From Rufibacter sp. XAAS-G3-1 (GTDB taxonomy: Bacteria; Bacteroidota; Bacteroidia; Cytophagales; Hymenobacteraceae): DNA of 64,000 nt. The position numbers and the translations under genes were made by a program. The notes beneath the pieces were generated by a model. The model saw nothing but the letters and a program-made list of their open reading frames with translations. It ran no database searches and was not told the origin of the DNA. The stretch lies in contig NZ_JABFAM010000007.1 of NCBI RefSeq assembly GCF_013623775.1, positions 186,001 through 250,000 of the forward strand, read 5' to 3'. This document shows, one piece after another, positions 42,635 through 51,564 of the stretch. Each line of letters opens with the position of its first letter. Within the stretch, counting starts at the first letter, position 1.

Positions 42635-45589
42635 TTACGGGTTAGGGACTAACGATTGATATACTACGTCATGAATCCGGGTGCGGATGTTATACTGGAG
42701 CAACTTATCGTTCTCAGAGTCAGGGTAGACGCGGTTAGACAGGAAAATGTAAATAATGTTGTTCTCTGGGTCAAGCCAGGTACCGGTGCCCGTAAAACCG
42801 GTATGGCCGAAGGTGCTCATGGGGGCCAGGTCAGAGGTAGGGCCGTTTCCCTGGGGGTCTGGTTTGTCCCAGCCTAGGCCGCGGCGGCTGGTTTGGCTGC
42901 CGTTTTCAGAAAATTCGGTCACAACCGGACCCTTGAAATACTGCTGTCCGCCGTAGTTACCGTTCTGCAAATCCATCTGCATGAGAATGGCCAGGTCATT
43001 GGCATTGGAGAACAGACCCGCGTGCCCGGCTTTGCCGCCCAGCATGGCGGCGGTGGCGTCATGCACGGTTCCCTGCAACGGAACACCGGCGTTGAACTGG
43101 GAACCGGGAGCGGTAGGGGCAATCTGCTCTTTCAGGAATTTGTTCAATGGATTGAAGGTGAGTGTGGCGGCTCCCAGCGGGGCGTAAAAGTTCTGCTCCA
43201 GAAAATCGGGCAAAGGTTGGTTTAAGAGCCGCTCGGCCATGCGCTTCATGAGGTGCAGCCCCAGGTCTGAGTACTGGTAGTCAAATTTGCCGGTGGCGTT
43301 GCGCTTTCCGGCTAAGTCAGACTTCACGATCCATTTCCACACAGAGTCTTCCAGGCGTTGGTTGCTGTACACGCCGGGCACCACCAGGTTAGGGTAGGCC
43401 GCAGACGGAAGGCTGTCATAGTAAAGGGGGTTTAACGTGCCATTTTTCAGCGTTCGCGTCCAAAAAGGGATATAGGCTGCCAGACCAGCCTGGTGCAAAA
43501 GTACGTCCCGTACGGTGAGGGTGGCTTTGTTGGAGCCCTTCAGTTCGGGCAGGTAGGTGACCAGTTTCGCATCTAAATTGAGGCGGCCCTGGTCTTTCAA
43601 AAACATGACGGCCTGCAACGTGGCGGCTACTTTGGTAATGGAAGCCAGGTCATAGATGGTTTTCTCAGTAACGGGCTGGGTGCGGTCATAGGTGTAGTAC
43701 CCGTAGGCTTTCTCCAGTACCACGGTGCCGTCTTTCACCACCAGCACCTGACACCCCGGCGTAGCGGCGTAGGCAATGGCTTCCAGGGCAATGTTGTCAA
43801 TTTGTTTCAGGGTACCCGAGTTCATGCCCACGCTCTCCGGCACCGCGTATTTCAGGCGACTTAGGGAAGGGGTGGAGATGCCATCACCGGCCTTGAATTT
43901 AGGGGAAGCGGTGACCGGTAAGCGGCCGTGCGCCGGCAGCGCCCCAAACAGAACCTGCGGAATGACCTTACGGGTGACCTCATTGTCTTCATAGCCGCAG
44001 ACCAACCAGTTACTGCCCTCAAAATTCTTGAGGCTGTACGCGTTGCCCATCACCACCACTACCACCTTCTTGGTAGGGTCACGCTGCAATGTCCTAATGA
44101 ACTCTATGGCCGTGCCCGACAGATTGAAATTGCTGTTAGGGTTATTGCTAAGGTTGTGCAAAGACACCACCACCACGTCTGTCCCGGCCAGGTCTCTGGT
44201 GATACTGGCATACAAACTATCCGGCGCAAACCGGCTGGTAACCGCGAATTTCTTGAACGGGGCGTATTTGTCTAAGGTCTGGGAGAGTATGTTGTTCAAA
44301 CCTGCGCCTATTGAAACCGAGGCAAACTCAGTCGTGTCCAGCACCCTGAAAGGCAGAAGGTCATTCTTGTTGGATACTACCGTGACCGCCTGCTCGTACA
44401 ATTGCTGCTGTAGCACTTTGCTTACCGGGCGGCTTAGGTCTTGGGACAAGTTTTCTAGGTTGACAGGCGCATATTGGTTCAGCCCGGCCCAGTATTTGGC
44501 GTGCAGCATCTTTCTTACCCGCACTTCTATCTCCTGTTCGGTGATGGTGCTGTCTGCAATGGCCCGGCGGATGCTGGCGAAGGCTTTGGGCACATCCTCA
44601 GAGAATAAAAGGACATCATTCCCGGCTTTTAAGGCCAAAGCGTCTACCTCGCCGGGCGCATGGTAACGGGTCACGCCTTTCATGTTCAGGGCATCGGTAA
44701 AGACCAGGCCTTCATACTGCATTTTGCCTTTGAGCAGGTCGTTCACCAGGTAAGGCGATAGGGTAGCGGCACGGTTGGCGATGGAGTCTAGCTTGGGCAC
44801 GTGCAGGTGCGCCACCATCACCCCCATCACCCCGGCATCAAAGGAACGCTTGAATGGATATAGCTCTACATCATCCAGGCGGGCCATGTCGTGCGAGAGT
44901 ACGGGCAGGGAAAGGTGCGAATCGGCATCAGTGTCGCCGTGGCCGGGGAAGTGTTTGGCGACCGCAATGATGCCGTGGTCTTGCAGGCCTTTGATGTAGG
45001 CAATGCTGCGGGCAGTCACTTTTTCTTTGCTTTCGCCAAACGAGCGGTTCCCGATGACCGGGTTCTTGGGGTTGCTGTTCACGTCCACCACCGGCGAAAA
45101 ATTCACGTGAATGCCCAGACGCTTCAATTTCAAAGCGATTTCGCGGCCCATGAGGTACACGTAGTGGTCATCGGGCAGCGCCCCCAAGGTCATTTGTTTG
45201 GCGAAGTGCATGCTGCTGTCCAGGCGCATGTCTAAGCCCCACTCGGCGTCAATGGCTACCAACAGAGGAACTTTGGAAATGCTTTGGTACCGGTTGGTCA
45301 GTTTGGCTTGCCGCACCGGGCCGCCTTGCATGAACATCACGCCGCCTATGCCATACTGGGTAATAAGGTTTTCTATTCCCCGTATATGGCTTTGCGGTTT
45401 GTTGGAGTAAGCGGCCACCATGAAGAGCTGGCCCAGGCGCTGGTCCGGGGTAAGGGTCTGGTACACACTGTCTACCCAACGTTGCTCCTGTACGGTAATG
45501 TTGCCCCGGCCTTTAGGGGCAAACCCCGACAAAGCCACCCAGGTGCCCATCACTACCAGCAGCAGCCACAGGCTATATCGCTTTAGCAT
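42635..45589 (-). CDS. Fusion of GH3 beta-N-acetylhexosaminidase and serine hydrolase (beta-lactamase fold)
   Basis: A 984-residue exported protein (N-terminal signal/anchor LWLLLVVMGTWVAL). Residues about 35-380 form a NagZ-like GH3 barrel: KHFPGHGDTDADSHLSLP holds the Asp-His pair typical of N-acetylglucosaminidases and VFTDALNMKG the nucleophile Asp. A GH3 C-terminal domain follows (about 390-570). Residues about 590-975 are a class C beta-lactamase/DD-peptidase fold with SxxK (SITK), YSD (QYSDLG) and HTG (FGHTGFTGTG). Both halves look active. Likely trims or recycles cell-wall muropeptides or glycans in the periplasm. Known fusion type in Bacteroidota. Confidence 0.9.
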   Translation of the reverse strand: MLKRYSLWLLLVVMGTWVALSGFAPKGRGNITVQEQRWVDSVYQTLTPDQRLGQLFMVAAYSNKPQSHIRGIENLITQYGIGGVMFMQGGPVRQAKLTNRYQSISKVPLLVAIDAEWGLDMRLDSSMHFAKQMTLGALPDDHYVYLMGREIALKLKRLGIHVNFSPVVDVNSNPKNPVIGNRSFGESKEKVTARSIAYIKGLQDHGIIAVAKHFPGHGDTDADSHLSLPVLSHDMARLDDVELYPFKRSFDAGVMGVMVAHLHVPKLDSIANRAATLSPYLVNDLLKGKMQYEGLVFTDALNMKGVTRYHAPGEVDALALKAGNDVLLFSEDVPKAFASIRRAIADSTITEQEIEVRVRKMLHAKYWAGLNQYAPVNLENLSQDLSRPVSKVLQQQLYEQAVTVVSNKNDLLPFRVLDTTEFASVSIGAGLNNILSQTLDKYAPFKKFAVTSRFAPDSLYASITRDLAGTDVVVVSLHNLSNNPNSNFNLSGTAIEFIRTLQRDPTKKVVVVVMGNAYSLKNFEGSNWLVCGYEDNEVTRKVIPQVLFGALPAHGRLPVTASPKFKAGDGISTPSLSRLKYAVPESVGMNSGTLKQIDNIALEAIAYAATPGCQVLVVKDGTVVLEKAYGYYTYDRTQPVTEKTIYDLASITKVAATLQAVMFLKDQGRLNLDAKLVTYLPELKGSNKATLTVRDVLLHQAGLAAYIPFWTRTLKNGTLNPLYYDSLPSAAYPNLVVPGVYSNQRLEDSVWKWIVKSDLAGKRNATGKFDYQYSDLGLHLMKRMAERLLNQPLPDFLEQNFYAPLGAATLTFNPLNKFLKEQIAPTAPGSQFNAGVPLQGTVHDATAAMLGGKAGHAGLFSNANDLAILMQMDLQNGNYGGQQYFKGPVVTEFSENGSQTSRRGLGWDKPDPQGNGPTSDLAPMSTFGHTGFTGTGTWLDPENNIIYIFLSNRVYPDSENDKLLQYNIRTRIHDVVYQSLVPNP

Positions 45590-46240
45590 TTCGCAACGCG
45601 TAATTTAATTTGAATAAAGTTTTCATAGGGCTACTTTCGCAGAGGAAAACTAGCCGCGGCTGAGTAGGCTCTGAAGCGTTTTGCGCCGGATTTTCAGAAA
45701 ACGGCTTAAAACGGGATTTGTTCAGAACCACCCTCCCTAAATTTTGCCTTTAAGTCTATCCCTCAAAACTAGTGACCAACAAGGTCATGTAAAGGGGCAG
45801 AAAAGAGCGAAAAGCCAGAAGGCGAGGGAGGTTAGGCCGCCGTTTAAGCTCGTAATATTACTCAAAAATTTGCTTTAGTGCCGTAAAAATCTCCAGAGGA
45901 AGGCTCCGGTTGGGTTGGGCTTCGGTAGATGGGAAGGAAAACTAGGGCGATGTAGGCACACATGCCCCATTTTTTCCTTTTGCAGGGAGCTGGGAAGTAC
46001 TAGGTGAACTTGGTAAATCTGTTTTGGGGCCGTTTCCCCAAAAACAGCCCCAAAACGGGTTTCGCGCCTGTTTGGATTTTGGGACTTGTGCGGCAAACGG
46101 CTGCCCGAAGCATTATTGACGTACCACCACCACGGGGCATTTCTTTTCCGGAAGCCAGCGGTGTAAGGTGTGTTCTGCGGAAAACAGCCCCAGAAGCTCT
46201 GCCACTTCAATACGGGCACAGCAGGCTTTGGGGAGATCAG
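45590..46240. other. 651 bp gene-free region
   Basis: Holds H palindromes at 45674-45712 and 46019-46059 (the latter near-perfect) and nothing else clear. On the minus strand 46214-46113 encodes a short open segment ending LPEKKCPVVVVRQ-stop that looks like the tail of a universal-stress-type protein; it has no start or N-terminal part and may be a gene remnant. Confidence 0.4.
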
Positions 46241-47032
46241 TTACCGCTCCTGCGAAAACAGCCACGGCAGCAAGCCCGGCTCCGCGAAAGCGGCGTCCCA
46301 ACTGTTGTGGTTGGCGTTGGGATAAACGGTGTGCTTCACCTCTTTGGCACCCAGGGCTTTGAGTTGGGCGACTACCCGCCCCGAGAGGTGCGGGGCCACC
46401 ACGTCATCCTTGCCGCCGTGGAAAACCCACAGGGGCACCTTCCGGTATTTTCGGGCGTTGGCCACGTTGTCGCCGCCGCAGATGGCAAAGGCCGCCGCGA
46501 AGTACCTGGGCTCCCGCCTAAGCACCTCAAACGTGCCCATGCCGCCCATAGACAGGCCACCCACGTAGAGGCGCTTCTTGTCCACGTGTTTCTCAGAACG
46601 GGTTTGCTTCACCAAGTCCAGCAGCAGGCGCAGGGGGGGCATGGGGGCGCAGCCGGTCAGGAAATTGAAGTGCCGCTTGCCGCCGGGCTCGGTCACGATG
46701 TTCACGTTTGACCAGTAACTGTCTTGGGGGCACTGCGGGAAGATGACAATGGCCGGGAAGTTCTGCCTTACGCTATCCTGCAGAAAGAGCCTGCCCCCGT
46801 GCACCAACTGCGCTTCATTGTTGTCGCCCCGCTCCCCGGCACCGTGCAGGAAAAATAAAACGGGGTACTTCTGGGCGGGGTTGAAGTCTGCGGGGTACAG
46901 AATGCGGTACCGCAGCGTGTCAGATTTGGAAATGAACTGTCTGTGTGCATACTCGGGGAAATCCTGCGCCTGGCCCGGGTAGGAGAGAAGTGTCAGAAGC
47001 AGGCAGAGCCACCGGTGTTTTTTCGTTTTCAT
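46241..47032 (-). CDS. Secreted alpha/beta-hydrolase (esterase/feruloyl esterase-like)
   Basis: A 263-residue exported alpha/beta-hydrolase (signal MKTKKHRWLCLLLTLLSYPGQA). Catalytic elements: oxyanion-side FFLHGAGERGDNN, nucleophile Ser in GGLSMGGMG, Asp in FHGGKDDVV and His in NANHNSWD. It resembles the one-domain esterases common in polysaccharide loci, which remove acyl groups from glycans. The ATG at 47032 puts the signal peptide at the N-terminus; a longer frame exists but begins in repeat DNA. It is the last gene of the minus-strand polysaccharide locus. Confidence 0.82.
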   Translation of the reverse strand: MKTKKHRWLCLLLTLLSYPGQAQDFPEYAHRQFISKSDTLRYRILYPADFNPAQKYPVLFFLHGAGERGDNNEAQLVHGGRLFLQDSVRQNFPAIVIFPQCPQDSYWSNVNIVTEPGGKRHFNFLTGCAPMPPLRLLLDLVKQTRSEKHVDKKRLYVGGLSMGGMGTFEVLRREPRYFAAAFAICGGDNVANARKYRKVPLWVFHGGKDDVVAPHLSGRVVAQLKALGAKEVKHTVYPNANHNSWDAAFAEPGLLPWLFSQER

Positions 47033-47341
47033 AAGATTTGGGGTTTGGGGTGAAAGCAAGGCGTAAGGACGATACTGGTCAGCGTTTTCCATTTTGGTTC
47101 TGGCGCAAGCGTTCGCTTGGGCCCAGACTGGCGGGGCGTTCTGTTTTCCGGCTGTTTTCCGGAATCAACCTGAAAAACGTTGGCCCAAGCAGACGCTTGC
47201 GCCAGGCAAGACTGCTAGGAATGCCCATTTCAAATAACTCTGAACAGGCTTTACTTCTTTGGCTTACTGTAAAAAGAATCCTGGGTTTTGGGGCCGTTTT
47301 CCCGAAAACGGCCCCAAAACCCAGGATAAAAACATGCTCCG
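47033..47341. other. Intergenic repeat block between esterase and GH3 genes
   Basis: Contains a long inverted repeat with arms TGGCGCAAGCGTTCGCTTGG (about 47100) and CCAAGCAGACGCTTGCGCCA (about 47193) enclosing an H palindrome (47138-47180), then a perfect 22-bp-arm palindrome at 47280-47325. No gene. Confidence 0.6.
47280..47325. terminator. Perfect 22-bp H palindrome at the end of the GH3 gene
   Basis: Arms CCTGGGTTTTGGGGCCGTTT-TC and GA-AAACGGCCCCAAAACCCAGG with only two bases between. It lies 17 bp beyond the GH3 stop on the minus strand and is followed there by ATTCTTTTT, so it probably ends transcription. Confidence 0.6.
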
Positions 47342-49681
47342 TTATTTCACTAGGGTAAACGAAGCCGCCTGCACATCACGGGAGTTGGTGCCCACGTACA
47401 CGTTGAAATCGCCGGGCTCGGCCACGTAGTTCAGGTTGAGGTCGTGGAACTTCAGGTCTTCCTCGCGAAGCGTGAAGGTGACGGTTTTGGTTTCGCCTTT
47501 CTTCAGGAAAATCTTCTGGAAGTTCTTCAGCTCTTTCACGGGTCTGGTCACGGAGCCCACCACGTCCTGCACGTACAGCTGCACCACTTCCTCGCCGTCT
47601 AGGTTGCCGGTGTTTTTCACCTGCACGGTGACGTTCACGGTGCCGCCCGCCTGCAGCGTCTTGCTGCTCAGGGTAGGGGCAGCGTAAGAGAAAGTGGTAT
47701 AACTCAAGCCGTACCCGAACGGATACAGCGGTTCATTGGGGACATCCAGGTACCGGGACTTGTATTTGTCCAGCAGTTGGCCAGCATAGGGGCGGCCGGT
47801 GGCTTTGTGGTTGTAGTAAATGGGCACCTGGCCCACCGCCTGCGGAAAGGTGGCCGTGATCTTACCGGAGGGGTTGTAGTTCCCGAACAGCACGTCGGCA
47901 ATGGCGTTCCCGCCCTCGGTGCCGGCAAACCAGGTTTCCAGGATAGCATCGGCGTGGTCGTTTTCCCACTTCAGGGCCAGCGGCCGGCCGTTCATCAAGA
48001 CCACCACCAGCGGCTTGCCGGTGGCTTTGAGGGCCTTGAGCAAGTCCAGCTGGTGGCCGGGCAGGGTGATGTCGGCCCGGCTGGAGGCCTCGCCGGTCAT
48101 GCCCTGCGACTCGCCCACTACGGCTACCACCACCTCGGCCCGCTGGGCCACCTGCACAGCTTCCCGGATCATCTCCTGCGGCGTTCTGGGGTCAATCTCC
48201 AGCATGCCGCCGTGGGCGTTGAGCCGTTGCAGCATAAGGGTGTCTGCGGCAATGTTGGCTCCCTTGGCGTAGGTGATTTTCACGTTGGGGCCGGCCACGT
48301 TGCGGATGCCCTGCTCCACGCTGATGGCCTGTTTCCAGTCGCCGGCGCCGTTCCAATTGCCCAGCTGGTCAATCTGGCTTTTCACCAGGGGGCCTACCAG
48401 GGCAATGGAGGCCGTTTTCTTAAGTGGTAGGGCCTGGTTCTGGTTTTTGAGCAAGACCAGGGTGCGGCGGGCGATGTCACGGGCCGCCTCTCGGTATTCC
48501 TTCTTGAGCAGGGTTTCTTTGGCGCGCTGTTCGTTGGCGTAGCGGTAGGGGTCCTCAAAAAGGCCCAGCTTGTACTTGCCTTCCAGAATACGGCGGCAGG
48601 CGACGTCTATCTGGGCCGGGGTGACTTTGCCGTCCTTTACCAGTTGGCCCAGGTGGTTGAGGAACACCTCGCCCACCATGTCCATGTCAATGCCGGCGTC
48701 CAGGGCCACCTTGGCCACCTCGTACTCGTTCTTGCCCATGCCGTGCGGAATCAGCTCGTTGATGGCGGTGTAATCCGTGACCACGAACCCGTCAAACCCC
48801 CATTTGGTGCGGAGCAGGTCGGTCATGAGCCATTTGTTGCCGGTGGCGGGTACGCCGTTGATGTCGTTGAAGGAGGACATGACGCTGGCGGCCCCAGCAT
48901 CCAGGGCGGCCTTGTAGGGCGGCAGGTATTCGTCCAGCATGCGGCGGTCGCTCATGTCGGTGGTATTGTAGTCGCGGCCGGCCTCGGCGGCCCCGTACAG
49001 GGCGAAGTGCTTCACGCAGGCCATCACGGTGTTGTAGGCGGCCAGGTCGGTGCCCTGGTACCCGCGCACCATCGCCATGGCGATCTGGGAGGTGAGCCAG
49101 GTGTCTTCGCCGGAGCCTTCCGAAACCCGCCCCCAGCGCGGGTCGCGGGCTACGTCTACCATGGGCGAGAAAACCCAGTTTAGGCCATCGGCCGAGGCCT
49201 CATCTGCCGAGATGCGGGCACTGCGCTCAATGGCGGCCAGGTCCCAGCTGGCGGCCAGCCCGATGGGCATGGGGAAAATGGTGCGGTGCCCGTGGATGAC
49301 GTCATAGCCGAAGATAAGCGGGATCTTGAGCCGCGACTGGCTCAGGGCTTTCTCCTGCAGTTTGCGTACCGCGATGGGGGTGAACGTGTTGAACACGCCG
49401 CCCACCAGCCCCTTGCTGATTTTCTCGTCCACGTTCTCGCTCACCACCGGGCCGGTCACCGTGAACCCCACCGAGACCAGGTTCAGCTGGCCTATCTTTT
49501 CCTCCAGCGTCATTTTGGCCATGAGCTCATCTATGAATTTCTTCATCTGGGCCGGGTTGGTGGGCGTATGCTTTTGCTGGACGGCCGCCGGGGCGGCTTT
49601 CTTGGTTTTCGCTTTCTGGGCGTGCAGCGGAGGGCATACCAAACCGAGGGACAACGCAAGGGCAAGGCTTATTTTTCTCAT
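47342..49681 (-). CDS. bglX: Beta-glucosidase, glycoside hydrolase family 3 (BglX-like)
   Basis: A 779-residue exported GH3 enzyme (signal MRKISLALALSLGLVCPPLHA). The barrel domain has MTLEEKIGQL, the substrate-binding KHFALYGAAEAGRDYN and the nucleophile Asp in VVTDYTAINE; the GH3 C-terminal domain and a fibronectin-III-like domain (about 675-779, VNVTVQVKNTGNLDGEEVVQLYV) follow. The architecture matches periplasmic BglX, which removes glucose from the non-reducing end of beta-glucans. A much longer frame runs upstream to 50014, but its extra 111 residues are Arg-rich repeat-derived sequence; the ATG at 49681 gives a proper signal peptide. Confidence 0.92.
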   Translation of the reverse strand: MRKISLALALSLGLVCPPLHAQKAKTKKAAPAAVQQKHTPTNPAQMKKFIDELMAKMTLEEKIGQLNLVSVGFTVTGPVVSENVDEKISKGLVGGVFNTFTPIAVRKLQEKALSQSRLKIPLIFGYDVIHGHRTIFPMPIGLAASWDLAAIERSARISADEASADGLNWVFSPMVDVARDPRWGRVSEGSGEDTWLTSQIAMAMVRGYQGTDLAAYNTVMACVKHFALYGAAEAGRDYNTTDMSDRRMLDEYLPPYKAALDAGAASVMSSFNDINGVPATGNKWLMTDLLRTKWGFDGFVVTDYTAINELIPHGMGKNEYEVAKVALDAGIDMDMVGEVFLNHLGQLVKDGKVTPAQIDVACRRILEGKYKLGLFEDPYRYANEQRAKETLLKKEYREAARDIARRTLVLLKNQNQALPLKKTASIALVGPLVKSQIDQLGNWNGAGDWKQAISVEQGIRNVAGPNVKITYAKGANIAADTLMLQRLNAHGGMLEIDPRTPQEMIREAVQVAQRAEVVVAVVGESQGMTGEASSRADITLPGHQLDLLKALKATGKPLVVVLMNGRPLALKWENDHADAILETWFAGTEGGNAIADVLFGNYNPSGKITATFPQAVGQVPIYYNHKATGRPYAGQLLDKYKSRYLDVPNEPLYPFGYGLSYTTFSYAAPTLSSKTLQAGGTVNVTVQVKNTGNLDGEEVVQLYVQDVVGSVTRPVKELKNFQKIFLKKGETKTVTFTLREEDLKFHDLNLNYVAEPGDFNVYVGTNSRDVQAASFTLVK

Positions 49682-49768
49682 TCTCTGTAGTGTTAAACGC
49701 TTAAATCTGTACTCTTTCTTTCTCTTTTGCTCATTCTCTAAAGGCCTCTGTTCGCCGCGAGGCAAACC

Positions 49769-49806
49769 TGTTTTGGGCTCGTTTTCCGGAAAACAAGCCC
49801 AAAACA
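49769..49806. repeat. H-family palindrome inside the locus
   Basis: TGTTTTGGGCTCGTTTTCC / GGAAAACAAGCCCAAAACA, almost perfect, seven bases past the stop codon of the GH43 gene and upstream of the GH3 start. No T-tract, so it may not stop transcription into the GH3 gene. Confidence 0.6.
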
Positions 49807-49812
49807 CCGCAC

Positions 49813-51564
49813 TTATTTTGACTCCAGCACCGGGCTTCGTTCCGAGACCCCGTTTTCGTTGATGGCCTCTATCTGGAAATAGTAGGGCAGGTCTTTGTCC
49901 ATGCCTTTGTAGTAATACTCGCCGCTGCCGTGCACCATAATGCAGTTGTAGAGCTTGTCTGGGGCAATGCCCACGTAAATGTTGTAGGCGTAGGCGTCTG
50001 CCGACTGAGACCACTTGAGCCAGGCGCTGCGCTTGTCTTTCTGGGTGCGCAAGACCACCAGGTTGTTCACGGGCCGGGGCTTGGCGCCAGTTCCGGTGCC
50101 AAACACCCTGAACCCGCTGATCGCGAATTTGCCGGTGGGCATGTGCAGGTTCTCCAGCTTCAGGAACCGGGTCTTCACGGGTTGGGGTAGTTCCAGGTAG
50201 TCGTGGGGAACATCGGTCTTGTTCCTGCTTTTATCCACCAGCACGTTCCATTTCTTGCCGTCCCGGGAGTGGAGGATTTTGTATTGGTGGTACGTGCCGG
50301 TTTGTTTGCCCAGGAATTCGGCGTCCTGGTCGGCGTAGTTGAGCTGGATGGCCCGCACGGTGCTCAGAGCGCCCAGATCGGTCTGGATCCATTCGCCTTT
50401 GTCTCCGGTGGCGGCGCTCCAGTAGGTTTTGATGCTTTCGTCTACGGCATAGTTGGGCGCATAGGCGGCCAAGGTGGAAGACACCGTGACCGGTTTGTTG
50501 TAGTTGAGGAGCATCCAACCGGTGAAGCGGCTTTTGAGGTGGTCGGCGGGGCCCCCGGGCAGGTAGTGCGGGTAATCGCCGAAGGCGGTGTTGCTGTAGA
50601 GCACCCCGTCTTTGTCAAACCCGGCGGGCCACAGGCCCAGGCGGCGCTCAAAGTTATTCTTCACGGAGACAACCATGGTAGACACGTGCCACCAGTTGTT
50701 CCATCTGTCCTGGAAGGTATTGCCGTGCCCGGCCCCGCGCGCGAAACCGCCGGGCTTGTAGGCGAAGGGGTTGTGCGGTTGGGGGGTAAACGGCCCCAGC
50801 GGATGGTCGCTCACCTGCACGCCATCGGCGTAGCCGCTGAATTCAGTGCCGGGGGCGCCGTATTGGAGGTAGTACTTGCCGTTATGCTTGGTAACCCAGG
50901 CCCCTTCCATAAACGGATCCAGAAAGGTGTTGTCTAAATACTCACCGAAGCGCTGCCAGCCGAATTTCTCGTGGTTGAGGTGGATGAGCGCTTTCTTCTC
51001 GCCAATGGGCTGGAAGGTTTTCCGGTTGATTTCAATGCCGTACAGCGGTAACTCATTGCTGCTGCCCCAGTAGAGGTAGAGGCGGCCGTCGTCGTCCAGG
51101 AAGAAAGCGGGGTCCCAGGCTCCTACCTGGAAGGGCTCCACGGCTTCTTTCCACTCATTGCCCTTGGGGTTGGTGCTCATCCAGAGCGGGAAGTTCTTCT
51201 CATGGGTAGACCCGAAGACCAGCATGGTGTCGCCCAGCACAAACACGGCGGGGGCGCACAAGTCGTCATAGACTTTGTGGTGCGGTTTAAGGAAAGACTT
51301 GGACACGAAATTCCATTGCGCCAGGTCTGGGCTCCACCAGTAGCCCCACTGGTTGGTGGAGAAGAGGTAGTAGTCGCCTTGGTAGGTGACAATGACGGGA
51401 TCTGCGGTGGCACGGTGCTTGCCAGACGCGGTGAACTCTGGGATGGGCGTGTAGCCGTAGTCCAGGTTCATGGGGTTGCAGTAGGTCAGGGGCTTTTGCT
51501 GCCCCAGCGCCTGTCCGGTACCCCCCACCCAAAGTAGGGCGGCTATGAGGCAGAGAATTCTCAT
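49813..51564 (-). CDS. Family 43 glycosyl hydrolase with C-terminal F5/8C-like and FnIII-like domains
   Basis: A 583-residue exported protein (signal MRILCLIAALLWVGGTGQALG). The five-bladed GH43-type propeller (about 25-340) shows HRATADPVIVTYQGDYYLFS (catalytic Asp), WDPAFFLDDDGRLYLYWG and FMEGAWVTKHNGKYYLQYG (catalytic Glu). A discoidin/F5-8C-like domain (about 350-480, YAVDESIKTYWSA) and an FnIII-like domain (about 490-583) follow. GH43-like clans include arabinosidases, xylosidases and galactosidases; the exact activity cannot be read from sequence. It overlaps the upstream GH144-like gene by four bases. Confidence 0.8.
   Translation of the reverse strand: MRILCLIAALLWVGGTGQALGQQKPLTYCNPMNLDYGYTPIPEFTASGKHRATADPVIVTYQGDYYLFSTNQWGYWWSPDLAQWNFVSKSFLKPHHKVYDDLCAPAVFVLGDTMLVFGSTHEKNFPLWMSTNPKGNEWKEAVEPFQVGAWDPAFFLDDDGRLYLYWGSSNELPLYGIEINRKTFQPIGEKKALIHLNHEKFGWQRFGEYLDNTFLDPFMEGAWVTKHNGKYYLQYGAPGTEFSGYADGVQVSDHPLGPFTPQPHNPFAYKPGGFARGAGHGNTFQDRWNNWWHVSTMVVSVKNNFERRLGLWPAGFDKDGVLYSNTAFGDYPHYLPGGPADHLKSRFTGWMLLNYNKPVTVSSTLAAYAPNYAVDESIKTYWSAATGDKGEWIQTDLGALSTVRAIQLNYADQDAEFLGKQTGTYHQYKILHSRDGKKWNVLVDKSRNKTDVPHDYLELPQPVKTRFLKLENLHMPTGKFAISGFRVFGTGTGAKPRPVNNLVVLRTQKDKRSAWLKWSQSADAYAYNIYVGIAPDKLYNCIMVHGSGEYYYKGMDKDLPYYFQIEAINENGVSERSPVLESK

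Noticed and set aside
49682-50014. N-terminal extension of the GH3 beta-glucosidase by 111 residues
   Set aside because: Overlaps the GH43 gene, is Arg-rich, and hides a good signal peptide starting at 49681.
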